Source: Sanguinoderma infundibulare
Lineage: Eukaryota; Basidiomycota; Agaricomycetes; Polyporales; Polyporaceae
Assembly: GCA_032821775.1 (NCBI GenBank)
Contig: JAVLRN010000008.1
Location: 2,294,001-2,358,000, forward strand
Direction: 5' to 3'
Length of the DNA: 64,000 nt
Position 1 is the first letter of the stretch; every line of letters starts with the position of its first letter. The notes beneath the pieces are model-generated. The model was not told the origin of the DNA. It was given only the letters and a program-made list of their open reading frames with translations, and made no database searches. Positions 52,621 to 63,190 of this stretch are shown piece by piece. The translations under genes and the position numbers were made by a program.

Positions 52621-53099
52621 GGTTGTGGAGTGGGTATATGCGGTCGGGAAGGCAGGTTTTGGGGGAACAGATGATGCAATTGAGGAGAATGAGCTGTCTG
52701 GACTATCGTCTGGGGTGCAGGGGCGGGTGTATGCGCGGGAATTCGATGGGGGAGCGTCGGCAACAGTGTCGGGGTGGGTGTATGCGGCAGTTGACGGAGG
52801 GTTTACGGGGCCTGGGGACGGGGGCGTCGAATAATCCGGGATAGAGACGACCGGGGATGGGCAGCTGAGAAAAGATAGCGAGGAGAACTCACTATCCACC
52901 GGGGAGGGTTCTGATGATTCGGCGTTGACGCCGTCGTCTACGCCACCCAAAGCAGCGTAGCGGCCCCGAGTGATGCGATTACCGGGGATCTGCAGCAGCC
53001 GAGAATGGCTGTCCCAGTACGACGTCGGGGGCGTCGCAGACAGGGTGGCAGCTACCGGGAAAACCGGCAACGCAGACCTGTTCGTAGTTCAAAAAAAAG
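52621..53099 (-). other. 5' leader of the chromovirus, open but without ATG
   Basis: Between the 5' LTR and the first ATG the gag frame remains open for 150 codons. The translation is Ser/Pro/Thr-rich and repeats AYTHP, AYTRP and AYTHS. It may be a non-AUG N-terminal extension or simply an unselected open leader. Confidence 0.5.
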
Positions 53100-53316
53100 T
53101 GGAAGGAGACGCAGTCTCCAACACTCGGAACACAAGAACAGGAACAGGATCTGATATCGTGTGAGTAAAGACTGGATACATGTGTGCATGATACGTACCT
53201 GATATCGTGTGAGTAAAGACTGGAGAGCACGATATCAGGTGGTCTGGATAATATATAGTATGTGTATGTAATCAGAAGCATCCCGAGTAAGGCAGGAGGA
53301 GACCGTATGCCTTACA
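53100..53316 (-). repeat. 5' LTR of the chromovirus
   Basis: 217 bp, identical to 47666-47882; its outer side carries the CAGAG target duplication (53317-53321). Confidence 0.95.
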
Positions 53317-53705
53317 CAGAGAAGTTGACGCCGGCGGCGAACTAACGGCCTCGTGACAGCACGCCGCACTGTCCCCAGCGACTTACCGTCGTCCTTGTAG
53401 CATACGCTGTCCGAGCATGCTGTCCAGGTGGTCTAGACGCGTATCTGCACGCTGCCCCACGGGTGGACGCGTTTGGCGATGGAGCACATGACCGTGTTTA
53501 CGGCGGAGGACACTGGGCGGCTAGTGCCAGCGCTCGGTGCCCAAATTAGGCAGGGGAGGGAATCAGGAGAGGATTATTGGAAGTGGTCCGACGCAAATAT
53601 GCGCTGCACCAACATCCCACTCTCGAGCACAGTCGAGACCGTCGACGAGGCCATCCACGACGGGGCTGGAGCTTTCCTCATCATCCTCAAAAGCCCTCGC
53701 CCACC
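53317..53705. other. 5' fragment of the interrupted gene and shared upstream region
   Basis: Minus strand: an acceptor CGTTAG at about 53346 precedes codons for FAAGVNFS, which run into the insertion. A GTAAGTC donor lies at about 53388. The start of that gene is not certain. The rest is the upstream region of squalene epoxidase on the plus strand. Confidence 0.5.
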
Positions 53706-55438
53706 ATGACCGCCTCCCGAAACCCCCGCGACGCCATGTGGTCGCTCTCGTACGACATCCTCATCGTCGGTGCTGGCGTCGCCGGCTGCGCCCTCGCCCA
53801 CTCCCTCTCCGCTGCTGCTGTCAAGCGCAACCGGCCCCTCCGCATATGTCTCCTCGAACGGTCCCTTGCCGAGCCTGACAGGATCGTCGGCGAGCTCCTC
53901 CAACCTGGCGGAATCATGGCGCTCAAGGATCTCGGCATGGAGGACTGCGTGGAAGGGATTGACGCCATCCCCACTTACGGCTACTGCGTTTTCCTCGACG
54001 GCAACCCCGTACACATCCCCTACCCCGACGGTCACGAGGGATGCGCCTTCCATCATGGTCGATTCATACAGCAGCTCCGCAAGAAGGCCAAAGCCGCCGA
54101 GTGCGTCGAGGTCATCGAAGCCACTGTGTCCGAGCTCATCGAGTGTCCCCTGACTGGCCGCATACTTGGCGTCCGGGCCACACGCAAGGAGGAGGGCGCG
54201 GTCGAGAAGGAGGCCTTCTTTGCAGACCTGACCGTCATCGCCGACGGCTGCTTCTCCAACTTCCGGAACAAGGTCTTGGGCAACGCGGCCTACCAGGGCG
54301 TCACCAAGAGTCACTTCGTTGGCATGGTGCTCGAGGACGCGACACTTCCGATCCCCAAGCACGGCACCGTCATGCTCGTGAAGGGGTACGGGCCGGTCTT
54401 GTCGTACCAAATCGGCACGCGCGAGACCCGGATACTGATCGACATGAAGCACCCTCCGCCGTCAAACTTGGAGGTGCGTCCTCCACCTCGTTCCTCCTTT
54501 CATTCCTCTCCTTCATACGTCGGCGTGCATGTGCTCTACTCCAGGAGATCATCCGAAACGACATCATCCCTCAACTCCCCGCCGCCCTTCACCTCCCCGC
54601 ACAAAAAGCGCTAGACGAAGATCGCCTCCGGCGCATGCCCAATACCTTCCTCCCTCCAGCACAACAAGGCAAAAGGACCAGGGAGGGCGCCCTGCTCCTC
54701 GGAGACTCGTGGAACATGCGCCATCCGCTGACCGGCGGTGGTATGACGTGCGCATTCAACGATGTTGTCATTCTCCGCGACCTGCTTCTCGACGTCAAGG
54801 ACCTTGCGGATTGGGACGAGATCTCGAGGGTGCTGAACAAATGGTTTTGGGCACGGAAGCCGCTTGCGTCGACGGTGAACATCCTGAGCATTGCTTTGTA
54901 CGACCTGTTCGGTGCGGATGGTACGTCGCGCACATACTTTATACAAACACCGTCCTCCTTCGCTTTTGGCCTCCACTGACCCATACTCTCCCACAGATCC
55001 GTGCCTTGAGGTGCTTCGGATAGGTTGCTTCAAGTACTTCGAGCTCGGTGGCGCATGCGTCCGCGAGCCCGTCACTCTGCTTGCTGCGTACGTTTCTCCG
55101 CCCCCTTGCGCCTCCCTCATACTTACGTCGCTTCTCCTTTGGATAGCATCGAGCAGGCGCCGGTCCTCCTCTTCCGGCATTTCTTTACCGTCGCGTTCTA
55201 CTCCATCTGGGTGCTCTTCACCCACCCGCGGCGTGTCGGCACATCGGCGGACGGGAAGCCGCTCCATCGACGTCCGCGTCCGGACGAATGGCCGTTGTTG
55301 GCGCTCAAGAGCGTACAGGTGGTGCGTATCGCTCCTAACTTCGCAAGCCTTTGCTCATTGCGTTCTATCCTCCCCACGCAGTTCTACACGGCATGCGTGG
55401 TGTTCCTGCCGGTTCTGTGGACGGAAGTCCGTTCGTAA
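53706..55438 (+). CDS. ERG1: Squalene monooxygenase (squalene epoxidase)
   Basis: Exons: 53706-54473, 54545-54920, 54997-55087, 55147-55321, 55382-55438; GT-AG introns in phase, 488 aa, close to yeast Erg1 (496). FAD-binding Rossmann motif: YDILIVGAGVAGCALAHSL near residues 18-36. Second motif: GELLQPGGIMALKDLGMEDC. Near residues 305-323 the sequence LLGDSWNMRHPLTGGGMT contains the conserved GD and NMRHPLTGGGM elements (Ser after GD where Ala is usual). The C-terminus is hydrophobic (FRHFFTVAFYSIWVLF, FYTACVVFLPVLW), anchoring it in the ER or lipid-droplet membrane. It converts squalene to 2,3-oxidosqualene in ergosterol synthesis. The frame is open upstream, but the Met at 53706 fits the family. 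Confidence 0.95.
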
Positions 55439-56244
55439 GACAGCGTTGGAACCGCTGAAGCCTTGCGCCTAGACATCTTATAAGGCGGTCAGGCAGACAA
55501 CGATTCACGATTACAGTTACGGTTACAGGTACAGTTACAGTGCGTAGATTGTAGCGTATATTCCCCCATGTAATGTATACCCCCCGCCCGCGCGTTTGGT
55601 TGGATACCGGGCGCTGCTACATAATGGATGGACGCTATGGCTGCCTTACGACCCTTGGACGTATTGTCTGATGAAAGATGGACTTTAAGCGCGAACAAGG
55701 ACGGGCTGTCGGAACTCGCTACGACTAGACTCTGACAAGGCTAGACAACCCCGGCCCTGGGAGCTACCCCGATCTGCAGCTCCATGCGATGATGAGCTGA
55801 GAGGGTGAATGTTCGAACATCCGTGTGCATATATAGCATACAGTACAGGGTGCGCCTAAGTGCCCCAAAATGATGGAAAGACGTCTGACGACTCCCGAGG
55901 CCGCGTTCAAATTCGGCATACTCCGATCGCAGTCTGATATCTACTCGCCCACCTTTGCCCACACGCTCGCACTTTCCCCCGTCTTCGGTCGTTGTTCCCT
56001 CCCACTGAGGTGTGTTGCAGCTACGCTTTGTGCAGACATTCATTACTGATATTCGTATTTAACGGCCTTTAGATACTGCGTCTCGTTAATAGGTGCGTCG
56101 CTCGCGGGCGACGTGTTACAGGCAGCCTACCTCCTGCTTGGTGGTGAGCCTCCCAGACGCGCTTCATCTTGTCGTTGCCGTTGCCAATTTTGTGTTGGGG
56201 GTCGTAACAGCGCCCAGTCGCGAGTCACTCGATAGAAGTAGGAT
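55439..56244. other. Intergenic stretch
   Basis: 3' flank of ERG1 and upstream flank of the HET fragment. No gene supported; minus-strand open frames at 55489-56043 lack motifs. Confidence 0.5.
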
Positions 56245-56720
56245 CTAGAGCTTTGCTGACCCCCAATGTGCCCGCTATGTCATCCTCTCCCACGTCTGGC
56301 AGAACGACGACAAGACGTACAGTTTCCAAAGCATCAAAGCCTTGCACGAGCGATGTCTCGAGTCTATGGGGGATCCTCTCGTTCTCGCCCCCGAGAAGGT
56401 CCGCAACGTCTGCGTGGTAGCGGCCGAAGAAGGCTACGAGTGGGCATGGCTCGATACGTGCTGCATTGACAAGAGCAGCAGCGCCGAGCTCGCCGAGGCC
56501 ATCAACTCGATGTATGCTTGGTATGAGGCCGCGAAGATCTGCTATGCGTACCTCTTCGACGTCGGCGACGAGACAACCCACTCGACGCCTCTTCCGCTTT
56601 TGCACGAGCAAATGGCACACACGGGTCTGGACTCTACAGGAGCTCGTCGCGTCGGAACGCGTGGTCTTCATGTCGGCCGCATGGCATCTGCGTGCGCAGC
56701 TCCAAGTCCTCTGTATTGCC
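56245..56720 (+). pseudogene. HET-domain gene fragment with frameshift
   Basis: The first frame reads YVILSHVWQNDDKTYSFQSI, AAEEGYEWAWLDTCCIDK, SSSAELAEAINSMYAWYEAA and KICYAYLFDV, the HET core. Near 56590-56605 the homology jumps to another frame (SKWHTRVWTLQELVASERVV, FMSAAWHLRAQL). No start matching MWLLNT is present, and the remainder of the protein is missing. It is a truncated, frameshifted relative of the intact gene that follows on the same strand. Confidence 0.85.
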
Positions 56721-57180
56721 CCGCTTCGATTTCACTACGTTTACTTGGCACATGCACGCAGCACCACAGCCAGTGCCTTATCCCGTTCGGTGCCGAGCGC
56801 TGCAGGATGAGTGAATTATGTTATTCCAGGTACGTAAGTATATAGTGCAACAATCGATGGTGCTGATAACGGGACAAGTGATGCGCGCCGGAGCTCATAC
56901 TTATACGGCTTCTCACGCGTGTACTCGGATTCCCAGCTACACTCCATCTTCCTACGACTCACCGTGGTGAGTGCCTCGATGTATTTCATGATAGGCATGG
57001 CGGACATGGCCATTGACGCTTCTCTTGCGGTTGACAGCGGTGACTACGTATCACTTTGAACCTGTGCTCGGATTGCGATCATATTCCACATCTCGTGAGT
57101 GGGCTGTTCTGCACGTAGCGCAGCTTTCTCCCGTGCGACTGAACAATAGCTAATGTCTGATTGGCTTTGCAGGAGACAAA
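56721..57180. other. Intergenic stretch upstream of the intact HET gene
   Basis: No gene supported; likely promoter of the HET gene at 57181. The short open frames lack motifs. Confidence 0.5.
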
Positions 57181-59289
57181 ATGTGGTTGCTAAACACGAA
57201 GACCTTGGAGTTACGCGAGTTCACAGACCCCGGAAGGATTCGCTTCGCTATCCTCTCCCACGTCTGGGAGGAAGACGACAAGAAGTACACCTTCCAGATA
57301 ATCAAAGCCCTGCACGACAAGTGCCTCGATACTCAGGAGGATCCTCTCCCTCTTGCCCCGGACAAAGTGCGCGCATTCTGCATCCTAGCGGCCGAGGAGG
57401 GCTACGAGTGGGCTTGGCTCGACACCTGCTGTATCGACAAAAGCAGCAGCGCCGAGCTCTCCGAGGCCATCAACTCGATGTTTGCGTGGTACAGGGCCGC
57501 CGACATCTGCTACGCCTACCTCTTCGACGTCCCCGATGACGACGATCCATTTGGCTCCTCGTCCAGCTTTCGCAGGAGCAAGTGGCATACGCGCGGGTGG
57601 ACGCTCCAGGAGCTCGTCGCACCGGAGAATGTCATATTCCTGTCGAGGTCATGGTACCGCATTGGAACCAAGGTCACCTTCTCAGGTCTCCTCCATGAGC
57701 TCACTGGAGCACCCCGCTGGGTCTTTAGTTCACGCGCCTCCCAGTGGATGGGTTCCTTGAGCGTGGCCCACCGCATGTCATGGGCCGCTAATCGTGTCAC
57801 CACCCGGGAGGAGGACCGCGCGTATTCCCTGATGGGGATCTTCGGAATCAGTATGCCTGTTGTATACGGCGAAGGCGGCGAACGCGCGTTTCTCCGGCTG
57901 CAGAGGGAGATTGTCAACGTGTGGCCTGACCAGAGCATCTTCGCTTGGGGTCCAATCCTTCCCGACTTCGACCTCGCTCTCAATCGCGCCTTCGATCCCC
58001 AGCCAACGGTCCAGTCAACATGTCGCGACCACAACGGACGTCAGTTTCGCGCCGCTCTCTTTGCGTCGTCGCCAGATGACTTCGAGCACTCTGTCGATAT
58101 CACGCCGCTCCGTCCCGAGCAGTACGCCAGGTTCTTTCGGCACGCCATCGACTTCAATTGCACCTACTCGGCGAAGGACGTTACACTCCGGCTCCCTGTT
58201 GCCCGTTCTCCGATCGTGTCTGCCTGTGGATGGCACTTGCACCCCGCCGCCCTCGCGTGTACCACCACCAGCGACGATACTGTTCTGGTGCTCCTGTTCC
58301 TGAGTCGGATGGAGCTCCTCGATCACCAGGATAGGCCCGTGAGGACGGAGGAACTCATCTTCGGCTCCATCGGATTGTCGAGGCTGTCGAGGCTGCAGGA
58401 CCAGCAAGATGACCATGCTGGCTCAGTCGCGTGCGGGTCGGGGTACGAAGACTGGGAGTGGGTTTGCTATCGAGGGGCGTTATTGCGGCTGCCGCAGTGC
58501 GACAGGAAGGAGGACGAGACCGCGAATCCTGTCGAGGAGTCCAGTGTCCGTGTCCTCCACTCACTCCACCATCGAAAGCTGAGAATCGAACTTCCGCCCC
58601 CTGCGCATGATGCGGACGAGCCTCTCCGGGAGGTACGATATCCGGGTCGGTACGCGTTTGAAATCCCCCAGTGGGTACTTCAGCGCCTGAGCGGTATCCA
58701 CGGCTTCGTCCTTGTCCCAGGATCCCGGTCTCCCAATAACACCATCAAACCGCAGCAGCATCGGCGAGGCTTCATCAAGAGAGGCGTCGTGGATATCGGT
58801 TCGCATCCAGACGATCATCCCATCTTCTCCGTGAAGTTTAGAAACGCTGCCCGGAATGAAACGTTGGTGTTGTCCTTCGGCGTTGGGTGCAGATGTCGTG
58901 CGCTGTCTGCCGCGATGCCCGAAGACGTCAATTGGACCGATTGGTGGATCAAAGCGTTCCTCTCCTCGGGTGTTATGCACGACGGAAATCTTCCGATGGA
59001 TGACTCCTCCGCTCTCCAGCCCTGGATCACAGCCGCTGAACGGTCGCAGCGACAGTGCACACACACGCATATCTTCCGAGCCTCTCCGGCCGAGTCGGAC
59101 GATAGTCACGGATATGATCAACTCACGGTCTTCTCCACCAAGCCGGGCGACGATGGTGCGGATGCGGTGCGGACGGTTCGTGTGCGATGCGTTATCTCTA
59201 GCAACCGGTGGACGTTGTCGGAGGTGACGGACATGACTATCGTTGTAGACCTGGCTGATGCGGTAGACTCTAACTTGCGACTTGTCTAG
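57181..59289 (+). CDS. HET-domain protein, intact
   Basis: A single exon of 702 aa starting MWLLNTKTLELREFTDPG. The HET core occupies about residues 20-150: RFAILSHVWEEDDKKYTFQI, EWAWLDTCCIDKSSSAELSE, MFAWYRAADICYAYLFDVPD, and KWHTRGWTLQELVAPENVIF. A conserved region follows (SVAHRMSWAANRVTTREEDR, AYSLMGIFGISMPVVYGEGG, RAFLRLQREIVNVWPDQSIF). The C-terminal 430 residues are typical of Agaricomycete HET proteins and match no known nucleotide-binding or repeat domain. HET proteins mediate self/non-self recognition and cell death on fusion, with an N-terminal TIR-like enzyme domain suggested for the family. The layout matches the gene disrupted at 26173-40073. Confidence 0.93.
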   Translation: MWLLNTKTLELREFTDPGRIRFAILSHVWEEDDKKYTFQIIKALHDKCLDTQEDPLPLAPDKVRAFCILAAEEGYEWAWLDTCCIDKSSSAELSEAINSMFAWYRAADICYAYLFDVPDDDDPFGSSSSFRRSKWHTRGWTLQELVAPENVIFLSRSWYRIGTKVTFSGLLHELTGAPRWVFSSRASQWMGSLSVAHRMSWAANRVTTREEDRAYSLMGIFGISMPVVYGEGGERAFLRLQREIVNVWPDQSIFAWGPILPDFDLALNRAFDPQPTVQSTCRDHNGRQFRAALFASSPDDFEHSVDITPLRPEQYARFFRHAIDFNCTYSAKDVTLRLPVARSPIVSACGWHLHPAALACTTTSDDTVLVLLFLSRMELLDHQDRPVRTEELIFGSIGLSRLSRLQDQQDDHAGSVACGSGYEDWEWVCYRGALLRLPQCDRKEDETANPVEESSVRVLHSLHHRKLRIELPPPAHDADEPLREVRYPGRYAFEIPQWVLQRLSGIHGFVLVPGSRSPNNTIKPQQHRRGFIKRGVVDIGSHPDDHPIFSVKFRNAARNETLVLSFGVGCRCRALSAAMPEDVNWTDWWIKAFLSSGVMHDGNLPMDDSSALQPWITAAERSQRQCTHTHIFRASPAESDDSHGYDQLTVFSTKPGDDGADAVRTVRVRCVISSNRWTLSEVTDMTIVVDLADAVDSNLRLV

Positions 59290-59977
59290 AAAGGAACCGC
59301 GTTGTCAGCGAGCCCGAGCGATGGGGAATGACTACTCTGCCTGATTACTAGTAACCATTAACATACCGTACAGAAGGTAGTCATTATGGTCCTCTTCAAC
59401 GCTTCATGCACCTCGCACACTGTGTATTCGGTACCGACTGGCCGAACACGACGTTCATCAACTCAGTGGTAGAGACTCGAGAGAGCTCTAGGTTGGTCGG
59501 TTTCCAGCGTAAGCCCAAGTGGGAAGCGCCATCGCAGGTGACACACAAAGAGGTTTGTTTAAATATTGTATATTTTTAGGAGCATAGAACAGGTGCAACA
59601 GCGAGTCTCTGCCCATTCAAGGGAGGGCGCGGGGTACAACCTAGCCTTCCTTGGGTCGTCGTAGATAACGTACGTCCGCCCTGCCTTTGTGGCTGGAAGT
59701 GCAGGAGTGTCGCTGCTGGTTGCCCCAGCAGCAACCGAAACTCCCCCCGGGACGCGAGTCCCACCAACGCCCGAGACTCGCTGCGCGTGCCTGTCCCGTA
59801 AGTAAAGCAACTACGGCCACGGGCCACTGTGAACGCGATACACTGGACATGGAGCAGCTAGCGGGATATACACGCCCCAAACACGCGCACGGACAAGGAC
59901 GAGCATGAAGTACACACGATGTAATCCCAGGGAATGTCTTGCCAACTTGTTGCACGTTGGGTCTTGATTATAAGCTT
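59290..59977. other. Intergenic stretch
   Basis: 3' flank of the HET gene and sequence before the tandem array. No supported gene; overlapping minus-strand open frames at 59559-59955 have no motif. Confidence 0.5.
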
Positions 59978-60870
59978 GAATGACCGTTTGGGTCTACCGC
60001 GTTGGCGGCGTCGAGTCGAGTTGCCGAAGGTGTCGCCTGAGGGACGAACCAGAGCCGCCAGCCACTAGAAGGTTATCACAGGGATCGCCAGCAACCAGGA
60101 CACCGCTAAAGCCGGAGTGGACGCAAGCGTCGAAGAGGTCGCCACAGTAGTCCAGTCCGAGCGTTCCAGAGATCGGAAGTAGACGACCGCCAGAGGACGT
60201 ACGAAGCGAGAGACAAGCAAGTACTCAACCACCGAGGCGCCACCAAAGACGAAGGCGAAGCCAACAACGCGCGTATCTTGCTCGGGTCTGAATGGTAACC
60301 TTCGATGACCGTTTGGGTCTACCGCATTGGCGGCGTTGAGTTGCCTAAGGTATTACTAGGGGACGCCAGTAGAGTCGCAAGCACCTAGGACAGTGTTACG
60401 AGTGTCGGATACGTCGCCACAGAGGGCAAGCGTCGTAGAGGTCAGAAACAGACGAGAGCCAGAGGACGTACGAAGCCGAAGACAACCACTCGACTATTGC
60501 CAAAGATAGATACCAAGCCAACCACCGCGTGGCCTCTTGAACAGCGTTGAGAGAAATCTTGAATGACCGTTTGGGTCTACCGCATTGGCGGTGTCGAGTT
60601 GCCTAAGGTTCGTCCTGGAGGGAGCTCCGAGAGTCGCCAGGACCAGTAATAGGACAACCTCGAAGAAGGAGTCGCACAATTTATTTGCATTGATGGCGCC
60701 TGATACGTTGCCACAGTTTTTGAGGGGAAGAATGGTAGAGGACAGAGGTAGATAAGGGCCGGAGGACGTACGAAGCGGCTGACAAGCGAGTACTCAACCA
60801 CCAAACCACAGTGACCGCCAAAGATGAAGACGAAGTCAAGCACAGCGTGGACCGAGACCACAGTGAGAGT
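59978..60870. repeat. Degenerate tandem array, about three units of 260-325 bp
   Basis: The anchor GACCGTTTGGGTCTACCGC recurs at 59982-60000, 60307-60325 and 60565-60583, each followed by related text (GTTGGCGGCGT, then GAGGACGTACGAAGC). On the minus strand the units keep remnants of one protein: VVEYLLVSRFVRPLAVVYF, VVVFGFVRPLALVCF and VVEYSLVSRFVRPPALIYL. Stops and indels differ between units, so it is a decayed tandem duplication of a short gene or gene end. Confidence 0.75.
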
Positions 60871-62335
60871 ATCCTGAGATCGAGCTAAGCACATACAGAC
60901 GGTGGGCGGCGAGGTCGAACCCGAGTCTTCTGTGGTTGGTGGTTGTGGCTTGTCGCGTGTCGTCGAGAGGTGGCAACGCTGACGATGTTGTAGGACGATG
61001 AGCGACGAGGAAATCATTGAGTGGAGGAGCGGAGGGCCTGTGAAGGGGAAGAAGGTAAGATGCATTGGCGGATTGGACAAGTAGTTGCGGTTTAAGTAGG
61101 TTGAGGGGGAGAGGCGCGCAGGTCAGCGCTTGAAACTCCGCAAGGCGCGGCGGACAATCGTTGTCCCAAAAAGGCAGGTCACTTTCCATTCTCGGCGGCG
61201 GAAAGTCCCGCCTCGGATCGGTGGTGCCAGCCGCAATTGCGAGACGGCAGCGGCTGACTCTCTGGACGACGCTGAGTCCCGACGTCATGATCGTGGCTGG
61301 ACGTCTTCCTGCAGGCTCCTTCAAGAATGCGAAGAGGGAGAATGAGGACGCGACGCATGGCAGCGGCTGCCACCAGAGGTTACTGGTATGTATAATGTTC
61401 GTTACCCGAACTGATCATCGGTTTGGGAAAGTGGACCCACAACTGGAGGCAAAAATTCCATCGACATATATGCGAGCTACTCAAGAGCCCGTCGGTGGAG
61501 AGGGTCGCGGCGGTCTCGGGGCTGACACCTTCTGTGTCTCCCAACGGAGGCCACGCTGCGCGAGAACAGAGGTTCTTGAGCTTGCGGTCTGCACTAAAAT
61601 CCGGACCGACGACTCGTGAGGGGCATGTGGCGGGAACACGGGGATAAACTAGCCGTCATAGCCACACGCATCGTTCGCTCGCCATATACCCGCGACGCTG
61701 CCATCGCCTGAGGTGAGCAGGACGCTCGTACCGCGCGTCCCGAGTGCCAAGAGGAGCACAGGCCCTGTTACAGCGCAACGTGTCGATAAGTCGGGAACGA
61801 GGTGAGAAGGGGAGGTACAAGATGCTCACTCTGCGACCTCCGGCGGAACGGTGTTCTCGTCTGCGCCAAAGCTCGTCGTGAGCACCGGAGGCGAGCCGTC
61901 CTGCTCAAGGACGAAGCTGACGAGGTCCGTTATGGACGGTAAAAGTCGTTTGGGTCCGAGCCCCCGGTGGAGATGAACTATACAGAGACGCTCGATGGGG
62001 CCCGACGGTGTATTGTGTTTCGAGGGTCTGCCATTAGACGAGAGCATTGGTTTCCGAATCGCGAGAGTCGATCATACAAGTCAGAACGTACGGCCCCTGT
62101 CCACCATCTACGCTCTCGGCGCTGAATCTTCCGTTTTGAATGTCGACCTCGTGAGTTGCAGGAAGGCCTGTACAACACAGCACGAGTCGGATCCAGAGCT
62201 TGAGTACAGCGGCCGGAGGGGAGGAACAAGCTTAAGGCTGTTTCAGAGCGGTGTCTGAAAGCCCCATCAACCATGCCACGCGCTGAGTGTGCTGATCAGA
62301 GTGGGCGCTTGCTAGCTGACCCGGAGCTGCATGTT
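60871..62335. other. Intergenic stretch
   Basis: No gene is firmly supported. A 73-codon minus-strand frame ending at 61826 (ITDLVSFVLEQDGSPPVL, ENTVPPEVAE) has protein-like composition and could be the last exon of an unrecognised or decayed gene. Other frames overlap on both strands without motif. Confidence 0.45.
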
Positions 62336-63190
62336 CCCCTCCTCCTCTCACCATCCTCAAAAGCCCCCACCGGCCATGACTTCTCCACTGGCCACTCACG
62401 ACGCCATGTGAGCTCCTTTACCGCTTCCTGATCCTGAGGATGGCAGCAAAAGTCATCTCGTGCCATACGGACTCCCGAGAGATGGACGTTAAGCACGGCG
62501 CGGGCAGACTTGAAGGTGAGTTCTTTTGGTTGGCTTCATAACATATTCCCCTACCTTATGTCAATATGAGCACTATTCCTCCGAAACGACCATCCACGAG
62601 ATCATGCAGAATGGCATGCCAATCACAAGCCACTGAACGAATGCGCCGTCAGGAACAAATACATATCAAGAACACGCGGAGGTCAGGCGGGTTGTGGTCG
62701 CGCTGACGGCGTTGGCCCAGTTGTCCGCCAAGGAACGAGCGACGCTGGCGATCAGGGATCTCGGGGAGAGGGACGGAGGCGTGAAGGAAGGACCGCTGCT
62801 TAGAAATGCTGCTGGTGCGTATAATCTTCACTGCTTGCGTGGATGCTCCGGTGTAGAGAGTTACAGTTGTGATGGGACCGTCCCTGCCCGAGTGGAGGAG
62901 GGCTTCGTCTGGACATGGGTTAAAGGATGGGTGACGTGCGTGTTGCATGTCGGGTATTGGAATTGGTTTGGAGGTGCGTACAGTCTTTGGCACGTTTATT
63001 TATTGGATTCACCGTTGGGCTAACGGCCGGCGTGTGCGAGCAGATCAAGGTGTGGTTGAGACCGTGCGGAGCATCGTGCCTTCGCCAGGAACTGTTGCCT
63101 ATGGCATTTTACAGGCCTTGTCCTGTTGCCCAAGTTGCTTCTACAACAGATGTAGACGTCGCGGGCGAAACGCATCCACTCCCATTTTGA
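62336..63190 (+). pseudogene. Probable decayed squalene epoxidase relic
   Basis: 62349-62413 resembles the ERG1 start region (shared CATCCTCAAAAGCCC, ATGAC, CGACGCCATGTG), but the Trp codon after Met is TGA. Further on, MDVKHGAGRLE before a GTGAGT recalls the ERG1 exon 1 end (IDMKHPPPSNLE), and ACGAGATCATGCAGAA recalls the start of exon 2. Text at about 62930-63115 (VGYWNWFGGA, RRVRADQG, FYRPCPV) weakly follows exons 3-5 in order. Large internal parts are missing. The order of weak matches supports a relic; each match alone is short. Confidence 0.5.

Larger units (their letters stand above)
47666..53316 (-). mobile_element. Intact chromovirus (Ty3-type LTR retrotransposon with chromodomain)
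   Basis: 5,651 bp with 217-bp LTRs (47666-47882, 53100-53316) that I find identical along their length. The target duplication is CAGAG (47661-47665 and 53317-53321). The polypurine tract AGAGGGTGGAGGAG (47883-47896) abuts the 3' LTR. One uninterrupted frame codes gag, protease, RT, RNase H, integrase and a C-terminal chromodomain, the order of Tcn/Tf-like chromoviruses. No tRNA-type primer-binding site beginning TGG is evident after the 5' LTR (it continues CTTTTTTTTGAACTACG), so self-priming is possible. Identity of LTRs, full frame and target repeat imply a very recent insertion. Confidence 0.96.

Noticed and set aside
59464..59520. tRNA-like text (CTCAGTGGTAGAG) after the HET gene
   Set aside because: An A-box-like string is present, but no B box or T arm follows and no cloverleaf forms.
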